This document shows positions 9,101 to 16,915 of a DNA stretch of 64,000 nt, in pieces (the stretch's first letter is position 1; every line of letters starts with the position of its first letter). The stretch is from Bin87 sp965115825. Lineage in GTDB: Bacteria > Chloroflexota > Dehalococcoidia > Lucifugimonadales > UBA3495. The position numbers and the translations under genes were made by a program. The notes beneath the pieces are model-generated. The model was not told where the DNA came from and searched no databases. It saw only the letters and a program-made list of their open reading frames with translations. Location: assembly GCA_965115825.1 (NCBI GenBank), contig OZ220464.1, forward strand, positions 1 through 64,000. The letters are read 5' to 3'.

Positions 9101-9492
9101 CCGGCGCGGTAACGGTGGAAGACATCGTCATCCCCGGCCTTGACCCCGGCACGTACAGCGTACTGCTGGAGGTCAACAACACGGTAGCCATCGGCAACTT
9201 GGACATCCTCCCCGAAGGGCCCATCGGAACCGGCACGCCGGTAGGCGAAGCCCTGGCCCCGCTGGGCGACCGAATAGCGGCGGTGTTCTACTTTGACGGG
9301 GTGAGCAAGGAGTGGCTCTTCTACGACCCCCGCCCTGAGTTCGCCGGCCTCAACACCTTGGAGGAGCTGGTAGCCGGCGAACCCTACTGGATCCTGGTAA
9401 CCGAGGACGTTGAGGACGTAGCGCTGGGCGGCAAGAGCCGCAGCCTGACGTGCAGCGCCGGCGGCAACTGCTGGAACCTGATGGTCTGGTAG
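6109..9492 (+). CDS. Large secreted FN3/IPT-domain protein, copy 1
   Basis: This 1127-residue protein has an export signal: a basic start, a hydrophobic core at about residues 12-34, and a likely cleavage after ASA (PASAQEG). Two fibronectin-III-like domains follow (about 60-165 and 165-300), with typical ITGLTNGSAYEVQV and DPPTDDGGSPITGYDL phrases. The second half is a chain of IPT/TIG-like immunoglobulin folds, each opening with phrases such as AGDEVTVFAEDFP, NERITLTGTGF and RDVVTISGENWP. The last ~85 residues (from GEALAPLGD, with WLFYDPRPEF) form a conserved C-terminal module. No LPXTG motif or transmembrane anchor is seen. It is probably a cell-surface or exported adhesive protein; the function is unproven. 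A close paralogue lies at 46907-50164. Confidence 0.75.
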   Translation: MQPKLQKLTRSAPLAITALAVVGALAFFGLLALPNPGPASAQEGACAEGGSGFQTTPTTKPAAPTLTAKNTALAVMLPAAVDGQSAAATNGSPEYTGFDIQYRQGTSGAFTAFTGEITVNPRNLSGAAQITGLTNGSAYEVQVRVTCAATSGPWSTSATGTPAATTPGPIRNLAAKQISWLSAAENEEAVPRAVIYVTWDPPTDDGGSPITGYDLDILRGGNGNTIGALTSIFSRKFGSASGVWKNSREADMTDLTHTTGNAGGAVPAGLGRDNQWLEYRVGAANAKGAGDIAKVQIQVDKDVARDLPAAHLTGTIASDSTTSGGAPKLTVKLTNLEPPMPVGSRVVLFLEDDFQVPDSIPASSVYFVANSPATVATGNGAPVYVTEAPEIDTDEYFDDDKDDVSITIRIPDMCTGDSDACEGSNGVNRGQDLTMVILGSSGIKNPSEAGTHTVAFDIRGFDDALPGRIMRLMEKGMELSAKTADGNRTIQKRQGVYVSTSAKISLSDTDGERGEELTVNGSGFNNGVSASAYVAQRKAARYAVAEWWETLDCDKMKAAMGPGAGNEFCFHYTLNETEMTYTVASKDKASSDKVFARHLCKQGIIPTGTEAGSATVGSDDKVAISFEVSVPTFKPGNNNLICVEDGEARNSGEDVEDFELTPNISVSPAEGQAGDEVTVFAEDFPVAGAAFTELKVGGVVIKDGIRSTSISSDGSATATFKLPPQKGTKRVDAKWGTKSEDTKVTILPAVLNVSKGEVNPNERITLTGTGFATGTGSGIMAEKITIGDVPLYVYDDSTDSDDEVEVSSGGQFVAAIAVWPADDASSNPTLTPGKHSIKVVDKKGYEGEVEITILEPAVSSTPAIAGPRDVVTISGENWPVDNPENSIDAITVTVTDGDRMRQYSVYADGSGRWFIEHQVDGNVPIPSTSAIEAKYSDLVRLGEYEVPASIIMVDPGEGQPGDDITLSVEKMPVHSRVSRIEIGGRDVMPAGTAGTDGSGAVTVEDIVIPGLDPGTYSVLLEVNNTVAIGNLDILPEGPIGTGTPVGEALAPLGDRIAAVFYFDGVSKEWLFYDPRPEFAGLNTLEELVAGEPYWILVTEDVEDVALGGKSRSLTCSAGGNCWNLMVW

Positions 9493-9529
9493 GCGGGCAA
9501 CCGTCCGCGATACCCCACAATCGGGAAAA

Positions 9530-9569
9530 CCGCGCTCCTCTCCCTCATCAACGAAGGAGAGGAGCGCGG
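9530..9569 (+). terminator. Rho-independent-type terminator after FN3/IPT copy 1
   Basis: A perfect 14-bp stem (9530-9543 with 9556-9569) encloses a 12-nt loop and is followed by CTATTT. The same hairpin, slightly mutated, follows the paralogue at 50405-50438, so it was duplicated along with the gene. Confidence 0.75.
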
Positions 9570-9927
9570 CTATTTAAGGGTGATGAAATGGGCAGGATGA
9601 GAGGATGTGGGTTGCGGCTTTTGTCGGAACGATGAGGAAGTGGAGCCGGAGCGTTGGGCAAGGGGTGGCGCGACGGTGCGAGTGGGGCGGAAATGACGGG
9701 GGAGGTGGATTTGGGCTTTCGCCGGAATCATGGGGGAAGGGGTGCGCGACAGGAGAGGAAGCGGGAGTGACGGTGGAGAGGGCGGGAGCGATGGTGTGAA
9801 GGGGTAAAACACGCTGGGTTAGCCAAACAAACCAGACTGGCCGGATCTGGCCGGCGGGCAAGGGCTGGCCCGTGGGGAGGCCCCTGCCGTTTTTATGACG
9901 GCCGGTCTATACCCGCTCCTGACGCTT
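9570..9927. repeat. G-rich dispersed repeat tail shared with the paralogue's 3' flank
   Basis: No gene is supported. About 160 nt after the terminator is recognisably the same sequence as 50440-50610: GGTTGCGGCTTTTGTCGGAA here, CGGGCTGCGGCTTTTATCGG there, then GTTGGGCAAGGGGTGGCGCG against GTTGGGCGAGGGGTGGCGCG. Several copies of a short phrase of the GGCTTT-GCCGGAA type occur, resembling the short palindromic dispersed repeats common in bacterial genomes. The stretch 9790-9927 shows nothing further beyond GC-rich sequence. Confidence 0.6.
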
Positions 9928-10227
9928 TTAGGCGAGCAGCGCCGGCAGCAGATACTCCGTCCACGGGTCAACATCGTCGGGATCCGTGAGGCTGCTCACC
10001 AGTGTTGCCGCTTCACTGCCATGGCGGGCCGCAATCTGCGCCGGCGCGGTATCGCCAGCCAAGGCAGTAATCGCCGCTCGCAGCCGCTCCACGTAGATTA
10101 GCGTCTCCCGCAGAGCCAGCTCTTTATCCCGCTGCGCCCTGATAGTTTCCAGCCGCTCAATCCAGTCAATTTGCTGCGCTACCTTTTCAAAATCGTCTTC
10201 GCTGCTTTGCGCTGTGATGGTACTCAT
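9928..10227 (-). CDS. Hypothetical coiled-coil-like protein
   Basis: This 99-residue soluble protein is not recognised. Residues about 10-55 are strongly helical and charged (EDDFEKVAQQIDWIERLETI and onward), consistent with a coiled coil; the C-terminal third is less ordered and acidic (TDPDDVDPWTEYLL). The start has GAGGAACGAG just upstream. It stands alone between the repeat-rich tail of the FN3/IPT gene and the membrane peptidase gene, divergent from the latter with 87 nt between starts. There is no clue to function. Confidence 0.5.
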   Translation of the reverse strand: MSTITAQSSEDDFEKVAQQIDWIERLETIRAQRDKELALRETLIYVERLRAAITALAGDTAPAQIAARHGSEAATLVSSLTDPDDVDPWTEYLLPALLA

Positions 10228-10314
10228 TGTGTCTCGTTCCTCGAATTGGGCATATCCTTGCTAACTTTTGCGCCGGAATTGTAGCATAGGCGCCGGTTGA
10301 TGCCGGGGGTATGA

Positions 10315-11625
10315 ATGACTGACGATTCTCAGACGACGCGGGGCTTTCGCCGCCTCCGGATATTCCCATGGCGGATACTCCGGTGGCGGCTGTACGCATG
10401 GCTTCTGCTAGCCGTCCTGCTGGTTTATGGGCAGGATTACCGGCCCGATGACATCGCTCTGGCCGTTGCTCCGTATCGGTTCAGCATGATTGGCTGGGAG
10501 CTGGGCAACCTGCCCGACAAGTGGGCGCGCCGGGCCGTCAACCTCGGCGGAGCCTTTTCCGCCAAAGACGATGACCAGCGTTGGAGGGAGGTCGTAGAGT
10601 ATTTTGAGGCCGGCCAGCGCCTGGCAGAATTGGAGCGGCGGCTGATACGGCTGGAAGCGGAGACGCCGGCCTCGGAGGAAAGCGCGCGGGAGATTGCGGA
10701 ACTCAGGCAGAACCGGGCCGCGCTTACGGATTCCCAAGCCAGGCTTCACGCCGGGGTTGAGGAAACCGTGGAGTCGGCGGTTGCGGACACGCTGCGGCAG
10801 CAGGGGTTCGGCGCCTGGCCCGGGGTGTTCCCTCCCGTTGACACTGCCCTTACCGGCTCGCCTACGGTGCTGATTCTGTCGCCTCGCGAGCGGATTGAGC
10901 GGCTGGATGGGGCAGTGCTGCATACCGGGGTCACCGGCGACCAGCGCGCGCAAATTGAGCGCAGGGTAGAATCTGCGACCGAATTATCTGCCCTGGTGGT
11001 GAACACCGGCGGCATCGCGCTTTACCCATCCATTGCCCGGAATGACCTGGGGTTGGATTTCGCGCTGGAAACCGTGGCGCACGAGTGGGTGCATCACTGG
11101 CTATGGTTCCGACCGCTGGGGCGTCGGTATTTTGAGAGCGGCGACCTGACGGCCCTCAACGAAACGGTTGCCACCATCGCCGGCAGGGAAATAGGGCAGC
11201 TGGCGCGTCATCGGCTGGAAGGAACTGAACCCCAACCGCCGGACCATCGCAAGCAAGCGCCGGCTCCCAGCGAACCCGGCGCGCCGGAGGAGCCGCCCCG
11301 GTTCGACTTCCAGGCGGAGATGCGCGTCACCAGGGTTCGGGTTGACGAGATGCTGGCGGCCGGCGAAGTTGCCACCGCCGAGGCGTACATGGAGGAGCGG
11401 CGGCTGGTCTTCGTGTCGGAAGGATACCCAATCCGCAAGCTGAACCAGGCGTTTTTTGCCTTCCACGGGGCCTATGGCACGACCGGAGCGGCCGGCGTGG
11501 ACGTAATAGGACAACAGGTTACCGAGCTGCGAAGGCGGAGCTCCTCTCTTGAGGACTTTCTGCGCGCCGCCGCGCAAATCACCGGGCCGGAAGACCTGGC
11601 TGCGCTGCTGGCTACGCCGCCTTGA
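10315..11625 (+). CDS. Membrane-anchored HExxH zinc peptidase
   Basis: This 436-residue protein has a basic N-terminus (FRRLRIFPWRILRWR) and one transmembrane helix at about 26-39, so the rest is probably outside the membrane. Residues 97-150 are charged and helical, likely a coiled coil. HEWVH at 256-260 is a zinc-binding HExxH motif, and NETVA at 282-286 supplies a plausible third ligand Glu283 in the gluzincin spacing. The segment 295-325 is Pro-rich and likely a linker. A C-terminal helical region ends in AAQITGPEDLAALLATPP. Substrates are unknown. The last 14 nt overlap the convergent CinA-like gene. Peptidase chemistry is inferred from the motif. Confidence 0.68.
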   Translation: MTDDSQTTRGFRRLRIFPWRILRWRLYAWLLLAVLLVYGQDYRPDDIALAVAPYRFSMIGWELGNLPDKWARRAVNLGGAFSAKDDDQRWREVVEYFEAGQRLAELERRLIRLEAETPASEESAREIAELRQNRAALTDSQARLHAGVEETVESAVADTLRQQGFGAWPGVFPPVDTALTGSPTVLILSPRERIERLDGAVLHTGVTGDQRAQIERRVESATELSALVVNTGGIALYPSIARNDLGLDFALETVAHEWVHHWLWFRPLGRRYFESGDLTALNETVATIAGREIGQLARHRLEGTEPQPPDHRKQAPAPSEPGAPEEPPRFDFQAEMRVTRVRVDEMLAAGEVATAEAYMEERRLVFVSEGYPIRKLNQAFFAFHGAYGTTGAAGVDVIGQQVTELRRRSSSLEDFLRAAAQITGPEDLAALLATPP

Positions 11626-12097
11626 GGGCATCTTCCAGCAGGGCCAGCGCAGCGCGGGCGAAGACCCACATATTGGCCTCCCGGTCAGGGCTGCCGGTTT
11701 CCAGCGTTTGGGCGCGTTCCACGGGGCCGGCGACGCCGAAGCAGGCGTGTCCGTAGTTATCGCCGTAGCGGTTGCCGGTGGGCCCGCTGGCTCCGGTTTC
11801 CGCCAGGGCCCAGGTGGCGCCCATGATAGCCCGGGATGCGCGCGCGTTGAGCAGAGCGTAGTACTCGGTGCTGGCGCGATGTCCTTCCATAGCCGAATCG
11901 GGAACCTGGAGCAGCCCCCGCTGGGCCGTGCGCGTATAAATCACCGAGCCGCCGACATAGTACGCCGACGCTCCGGCAATGGATACCAGGGCCGCCGAAA
12001 TCAGGCCGCCGCAGGATGACTCGGCAACGGCAATGGTGTCGCCACGCTCTTTCAGGATTGCCGCTACCGATGAAGCCAGGTCGTTCAGTTCTGCCAT
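11612..12097 (-). CDS. CinA C-terminal-domain family protein (PncC-like)
   Basis: This 161-residue protein matches the stand-alone CinA C-terminal domain, whose characterised members (PncC) deamidate nicotinamide mononucleotide in NAD recycling. The family AES-x-x-GG motif appears as AESSCGG at residues 25-31, and the second block ALAETGASGPTGNRYGD corresponds to the conserved GIAGPxGG-type loop. The ATG at 12097 is chosen because GGAGG ends 7 nt before it; an in-frame GTG 15 nt upstream lies inside that site. It follows nurA on the same strand with a 65-nt gap. Departures from the family consensus (Ser-Ser-Cys, GASGPTGN) leave enzymatic activity open. Confidence 0.75.
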   Translation of the reverse strand: MAELNDLASSVAAILKERGDTIAVAESSCGGLISAALVSIAGASAYYVGGSVIYTRTAQRGLLQVPDSAMEGHRASTEYYALLNARASRAIMGATWALAETGASGPTGNRYGDNYGHACFGVAGPVERAQTLETGSPDREANMWVFARAALALLEDALKAA

Positions 12098-12162
12098 TTG
12101 CAGCGCCTCCACTCAATTTGCGGATTTTCAACGCCCGCTTTCGCGAGCATCGCCGTGTGTCA

Positions 12163-13389
12163 TTATAGCCAGGGTCGGCGCTTGGAGACCGACTTGGCTG
12201 ATTCGTCGGTGGGCAGGCCCTGTTGCTCCAGGAGAAGCAGGGCCAGTTTGCGAAACTCCGCCCGGTCGTGTCCGGTAATCACTGCCTGCTCGTGGGCTTC
12301 GGCAATCGCCACCGGATAGCCGAAACCCAGTTCGCACTGCCGGGCCAGCATGGCGTGGCTGAGCGCGAGCAGTTCAGCATCAGCGGCTACCCAATCGGGG
12401 GTTTCCACCCGCGCCACTTCCGTACCGCTGTGCAGATAGTAAAAGTGGCTCCACTCCTCTCCCAGCTCCAGGCCGACGGCGAAGCGGGAGGATAAGTGGC
12501 CCGACTGATATAAAGGCGAGCGGCGGCCCGGTTCCAGCACTGCCGTAAAGAGTTCCCGGTCGTCGAAGCCGGCGGCGGCGTCGCACTGCGTCAAATCGGA
12601 GCGGCGCGCGCTGCAACGGCGGGTACATTCGGCGTCGCTGCTGCCGCAGAGGACAACGCGAAGGGCGCCGGCGGTTTCGGCAGTCCGGGGGCGGGAAGTA
12701 TAGGCCGCCACTGCCAGAGGACGGCCTCGTCGATAAGCAGCGCGCAGGCGTTCCAGGGCTTTACGCAGCCGGCCGTCAATGAGCAGCTCGCTGACGTAGC
12801 GGGGGAAGTTGCCGCGCTGCAAGTCCCAGAAAGCCAGCGTGCCGTCGAGCAGGGCCAGCGTCGGCAGGTCATCCGGTTGTGCGTCCACTGCGTCGGCCAG
12901 TCGTTCCACTTCCCGCACGGTACGCAGCGCGCCGAGGACTTGGCCGGAAATCGGGGTCTCGGCGTGGGAATCGCCGGCCGGCCGCAGGTAGAGGTCGGCG
13001 TCGTCAACGGCAAGGCGCGGTTCGCTGAAAACCTGGCAGTCGGGGGTTGGCCCGTAAGTAATGACGCAGCCGCCCAAATTGGTCAGGTAACAGGGCAAGG
13101 GCAGATGGCGGTCAACGTCAATGTGGGAACCGTCCACGGAGAGCGCGGCCCAGCGGTCGGGAACGGGCGGCGGCGGGATGCTGTCCAGGAGACCCTCCGG
13201 CCCGGCGCGCGCGACGATGAAGGGGCGTCGGCCGGCGGCGGCAGTGCGCTGGGAGGCTTCCTCCGGCGAAATAGCCCAGGCTCGGTCGATGGTGTCGGCG
13301 AAGCGTTGGCGGCGCGAACGGGCGACGGCGGCTACGCCGTCCATGGCAGCCATGAGCTGTTGGGTGGTTTGCCCGAAGTCCAGTGCCAT
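12163..13389 (-). CDS. nurA: NurA-domain nuclease
   Basis: This 408-residue protein carries a NurA domain, a manganese-dependent 5'-3' exo/endonuclease that normally works with the HerA ATPase in double-strand-break end processing. The metal-binding aspartates are visible: Asp86 in SVDGSHID and Asp182 in LLDGTLAFWDL. The C-terminal GYPVAIAEAHEQAV (357-370), with His366, matches the final conserved block. Residues 1-50 are a helical extension. No HerA-like gene lies in the window. Upstream on the same strand are a PaREP1-like gene (42 nt away) and selB, so a shared transcript is possible. Confidence 0.8.
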   Translation of the reverse strand: MALDFGQTTQQLMAAMDGVAAVARSRRQRFADTIDRAWAISPEEASQRTAAAGRRPFIVARAGPEGLLDSIPPPPVPDRWAALSVDGSHIDVDRHLPLPCYLTNLGGCVITYGPTPDCQVFSEPRLAVDDADLYLRPAGDSHAETPISGQVLGALRTVREVERLADAVDAQPDDLPTLALLDGTLAFWDLQRGNFPRYVSELLIDGRLRKALERLRAAYRRGRPLAVAAYTSRPRTAETAGALRVVLCGSSDAECTRRCSARRSDLTQCDAAAGFDDRELFTAVLEPGRRSPLYQSGHLSSRFAVGLELGEEWSHFYYLHSGTEVARVETPDWVAADAELLALSHAMLARQCELGFGYPVAIAEAHEQAVITGHDRAEFRKLALLLLEQQGLPTDESAKSVSKRRPWL

Positions 13390-13431
13390 ATCCGAACCTT
13401 CATCTACTACTGATGAGCGTGAACAGAAGAT

Positions 13432-13812
13432 TCAGCGACTCTCCGACAGCAGTTCGGGTTGAGAAAGAACTCGATTCACAAAGCGGTGAACCGCGAGGCG
13501 GTCTCGTTCTATTTCGTAATCTTCCATTATGACCTCGTCGTGGGCAAAGTTGGAGAAAATTTTCTGAGCTAGACCGAACTGCTCCGAAAGCCGGGGTTCC
13601 CCCAGTTCGTATGCCAAGCGGTTGGCGTTCACATTGATGGAACAATGAGTCTCGTCAATGTCCCATTCCCGTTGGATGGCGACAGCCATCACTGCGTGAG
13701 CTGCTGCTTGAAATATCTCGTCAGAGCCCCTCTTTATGTCACCGCAAGCGAACAAGGAGTCCGCCTTTGCCAAGTAGTCTTGCGCTAACTCGACGCATTC
13801 TTGAACTGTCAT
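13432..13812 (-). CDS. PaREP1-like (HEPN-related) small protein
   Basis: This 126-residue helical protein resembles the PaREP1 family, HEPN-like helical bundles best known from archaea. Visible family features are the ALGDIKRGSDEIFQAA-type helix (here CGDIKRGSDEIFQAAAHAV), a middle helix around the WDIDETH segment, and a late NFAHDEVIMEDYEIERD helix. No RxxxxH nuclease motif typical of HEPN toxins is clear. GGGAGGA lies upstream of the ATG. The gene begins 28 nt after the selB stop and ends 42 nt before nurA. Function is unknown; the family call is moderate. Confidence 0.5.
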   Translation of the reverse strand: MTVQECVELAQDYLAKADSLFACGDIKRGSDEIFQAAAHAVMAVAIQREWDIDETHCSINVNANRLAYELGEPRLSEQFGLAQKIFSNFAHDEVIMEDYEIERDRLAVHRFVNRVLSQPELLSESR

Positions 13813-13839
13813 AATTCTCTATAATCCTCCCATGTCATG

Positions 13840-15705
13840 CTACCGCAGGGTCCTCTCGTCCCCGACTCGGCGGGTGATGCGCTGACGGTCGAGGTATTCC
13901 AGCAGGGGAAGCACGTATTTGCGGCTGGTTCCGAAGATGGTGCGGGCGTCCGCGACGGTTACGCTGCCGTTTTCTTGCAGATGGGAGACTATTCTGGCGG
14001 CCATATCTTCGTAGGCGGCGGCGGTGAAGATCACGGTTTCGTTGACTTTTATGACGTCGCCCCGTTCCTGCAAGTAGGCCAGCAGTTCAGGGTCGATGCG
14101 GCGGTCAGTGGGGGGAGACCAGGGTTCGGCGGCCAAGGCGGACAGGTAGGCGGCGGCGGCGCTTTGCTGTGTTTCGCTCAATGCTACGGAGTGATGGGGA
14201 GCGCGGATCAATCCGTCGTCGTCAACGAGCGCGCCCTCATCGGCAAGCCGGAGGGCGGCTCGGAGATAGACCGGCTGCGACACATTGAGGCGGCTACGCA
14301 GTTCCTGAGGGGGGGCGCCCCGGCGCAGTGGGTACTGGTTATGATAGGCCTGCAAAGCCACCTGGGCCCGGTTGCGGACGATGTCCCAACCTCGGCGGGA
14401 ATAAACGACGGCGTCGCTCTGGGCGTCCATTTCACCGAGCTGAACAATCTCGCCGGAGTCGGTGAGCGGGCCCAGCCGCTCCAATACCTCGGCTTCGGAG
14501 AGGTTGGAGCGTTGGGAAAGCGTTCGCAAATCGCAGGGGCCCATCTGATCGGCGATGGTAAAGATGACGTCGGAGCTGGCGCCGGCGTCGAGCATGGTCA
14601 GCCGTTCCAGGACTTCGGGAGCGAAACGCCGGTGGCGGCGGGTGGGGTTGGGGTCGGCTACCTGTCCGCCGCCCAAGGTGTCCTCGGAGGAACGCAGCAC
14701 GAAAAAATCTCCCTTCACCATGGCCATCGGCTCGTCGAGCAGAACCTGCACCCAACCTTCGCTGCCGGGAGGGAGGCGGTCAGCGTCCAGCAGGCGGACG
14801 CGCCCGGTGGTTTCGGAAGTGAAAAGGTGAAAGGTGATGCCTTCGTTGTGCTTTAGGGCGTGGGGGGCGCCTTGGACCATATGGAGGTTGGCGTCAAAGC
14901 GGCGGGTGGGGCGGAGCCAGCCGGGGTTGGTAAGGGCTTCGCCGCGCAGGACGTCATCGCGCGCGATGCCGGAGAGGTTAACGGCGAGGCGAACGCCGGG
15001 CGCGGCAGAATCCAAGCGGGACTGGTGGCTCTGCAAGCCTCGGATGCGCGCGGGCCGGCCAGAGGGGGCGAGTTCGACCTGCTGACCGACGGCAACCGAG
15101 CCGTCGATGAGAGTACCCGTTACGACGGTGCCAAAGCCGCTGACGGTAAAGCAACGGTCAATGGGCAGCCGGGGCCGGCCCAGGTCGCGGCGCGTTTCGG
15201 TTCCATCCAGGATGTTGTCGATGGCGGCTTTGAGGGCGTCCAGGCCGTCGCCGGTGTAAGCCGAGGCGGGGACCATAGCGCAGCCCTCAAAGGCGGTTCC
15301 GGCGAGGGTGTCTTCGACTTCGGCCTGGACCAGCTCCACCAGTTCCGCGTCAACCAGGTCGGTTTTGGTGATGACGACCAGTCCGCGGCGGATGCGGAGC
15401 AGGTCGAGGATGGCCAGATGCTCGCGGGTCTGGGGCATGACGCTTTCGTCGGCGGCTACAATGAGCATGGCCAAATCAATGGCGCCGACACCGGCAAGCA
15501 TATTTTTGATGAAGCGCTCGTGTCCGGGCACGTCAACGATACTGACTTCGCGGCCGCTGGGGAGGGTCATCCAGGCAAAGCCGAGGTCAACGGTCATCTC
15601 CCGCTCTTTTTCTTCGGGAAGGCGGTCAGGGTCAATGTTGGTGAGGGCTTTGACCAGGGTTGATTTGCCGTGGTCAACGTGGCCGGCGGTGCCGATTACG
15701 TACAT
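13840..15705 (-). CDS. selB: Selenocysteine-specific elongation factor SelB
   Basis: This 621-residue GTPase would deliver selenocysteyl-tRNA to UGA codons marked by a SECIS hairpin. G1 GHVDHGKST lies at 8-16, G3 DVPGHE at 58-63 and G4 TKTD at 113-116. EF-Tu-like domains II and III follow, and about 270 C-terminal residues form the winged-helix repeats that bind SECIS RNA; the length fits the family (about 600-640). The Met at 15705 is chosen because MYVIGTAGHVDHG is the normal SelB beginning; the frame extends 18 codons further without similarity. SelA, SelD and tRNA-Sec are not in the window. Confidence 0.9.
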   Translation of the reverse strand: MYVIGTAGHVDHGKSTLVKALTNIDPDRLPEEKEREMTVDLGFAWMTLPSGREVSIVDVPGHERFIKNMLAGVGAIDLAMLIVAADESVMPQTREHLAILDLLRIRRGLVVITKTDLVDAELVELVQAEVEDTLAGTAFEGCAMVPASAYTGDGLDALKAAIDNILDGTETRRDLGRPRLPIDRCFTVSGFGTVVTGTLIDGSVAVGQQVELAPSGRPARIRGLQSHQSRLDSAAPGVRLAVNLSGIARDDVLRGEALTNPGWLRPTRRFDANLHMVQGAPHALKHNEGITFHLFTSETTGRVRLLDADRLPPGSEGWVQVLLDEPMAMVKGDFFVLRSSEDTLGGGQVADPNPTRRHRRFAPEVLERLTMLDAGASSDVIFTIADQMGPCDLRTLSQRSNLSEAEVLERLGPLTDSGEIVQLGEMDAQSDAVVYSRRGWDIVRNRAQVALQAYHNQYPLRRGAPPQELRSRLNVSQPVYLRAALRLADEGALVDDDGLIRAPHHSVALSETQQSAAAAYLSALAAEPWSPPTDRRIDPELLAYLQERGDVIKVNETVIFTAAAYEDMAARIVSHLQENGSVTVADARTIFGTSRKYVLPLLEYLDRQRITRRVGDERTLR

Positions 15706-15838
15706 AGCGCTGGAACCTGAGGGTTTGGCGTGGCGGGCGAAGCGGGTACACAATACCATATTTCCGCGCCAGTCCTAACCCTTTAGCCGTCACCCCAGTC
15801 GTCTGGCATTGCGGGAGAGGGAGCAAGGGGATGAGGCG

Positions 15839-16642
15839 TCAGGGGTCGCGGATGTGATTGAGATGCTGCCAGCGTTTATCGAGCCAGCGGATGCGGTTGA
15901 TGTCGACGGGGTGGTCGGGGTTTTCGGCGTTGCGACGGTCGAGGTAGTCGGCATAGCGGGCCAGGAAGGCGTCGATTTTATGGGGATCGCCAATGAAGAA
16001 CTGCATACCGGGGCCTTCGCGGGCGACTTTTTCGCGCTGCTGGTCGTTAAGGAGGTTCCCTTTACAGTCGTGGAGGCGGTCTTCGCAGGCGCAGAGGCGG
16101 GGGTCGCTATCGTAGTACGCCGGGCTGTGGAGGCTGGATTCGATGTCTTCGGCGTGGCGGCGTTGGGCTTCCAGTTGGGCGGGATCGGGTTCGGGTTCGG
16201 CAGACTGGAGGGCGTCGGGGTTTTCCGGAGCGTAGTCGAAGCCGCGGTGGAGGAGTTCTTTGGCGGCAGAGAGACGGTGGCCGGGCTTGAAGTTGGGGAG
16301 TTGACCCTGCATTACGTCGATGAGGAAGAGGACGGCGGCAAGGCCGTCCTGGGTTTCTTCGCGGACGATTTGGGCAAGTTGGGAGCGGAGGGAGCGGTCG
16401 GGGTCGGGAAATTGGGGCGGGGGCTGGCCGGGGGAGCGGGGATCGCGTTGGGGATAAGGATCGGCTTGGCTGATGAAGGTCTGGGCCTGGTCGAAGCCGA
16501 GTTTGACGAGGAGGCGGGCGGCGTCGAGACGGTGGCAAGGCTGGAAGTCGGGGAGTTCGCCGCGCATGGATGAGATGAGGAAGCGGACGATGAGACGTCC
16601 GTCCTGGGTTTCCTGGGCGATGATGTCGGCTAGATTGGACAT
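15839..16642 (-). CDS. Hypothetical protein with a duplicated ~45-residue motif
   Basis: This 267-residue protein contains two copies of one module near residues 10-55 and 90-135: ETQDGRLIVRFLISSMRGEL and ETQDGLAAVLFLIDVMQGQL, each followed by LP-[DN]-F-[QK]-P-x-HRL and then KLGFD or HRGFD. The spacing suggests two small helical domains, possibly for nucleic-acid or protein binding, but no named family is recognised. A Pro-rich linker separates them. The C-terminal half has three Cys (ACEDRLHDC area) and a basic, Trp-containing tail. The Met at 16642 is chosen over an upstream in-frame start because the extension is low-complexity; no strong ribosome site is visible. Confidence 0.5.
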   Translation of the reverse strand: MSNLADIIAQETQDGRLIVRFLISSMRGELPDFQPCHRLDAARLLVKLGFDQAQTFISQADPYPQRDPRSPGQPPPQFPDPDRSLRSQLAQIVREETQDGLAAVLFLIDVMQGQLPNFKPGHRLSAAKELLHRGFDYAPENPDALQSAEPEPDPAQLEAQRRHAEDIESSLHSPAYYDSDPRLCACEDRLHDCKGNLLNDQQREKVAREGPGMQFFIGDPHKIDAFLARYADYLDRRNAENPDHPVDINRIRWLDKRWQHLNHIRDP

Positions 16643-16915
16643 TAATTCTATTTTAGGTGAAAAGGGTGGGGGCGTCAAGCAAGGGCGCGTCATCGGTTCA
16701 ACTGCTTATGTCCCGCCGAATGCAGGCAACCTCTCATTCCGGTTCAGCGCTCCTAGTTGTTCCCGCCATGCGTCGCTATGGCGGCGACCCGCTTGGGCAG
16801 ATTTCCGGCCGGCTTATGATAAGAATGCAACGGTACCGGCAATCTGTCAGGGGGCTGCCGGTATGTGGTAGGATATTCGGGCCGTTTAGCGACAAACCTA
16901 AAGGACTGCAACGTT

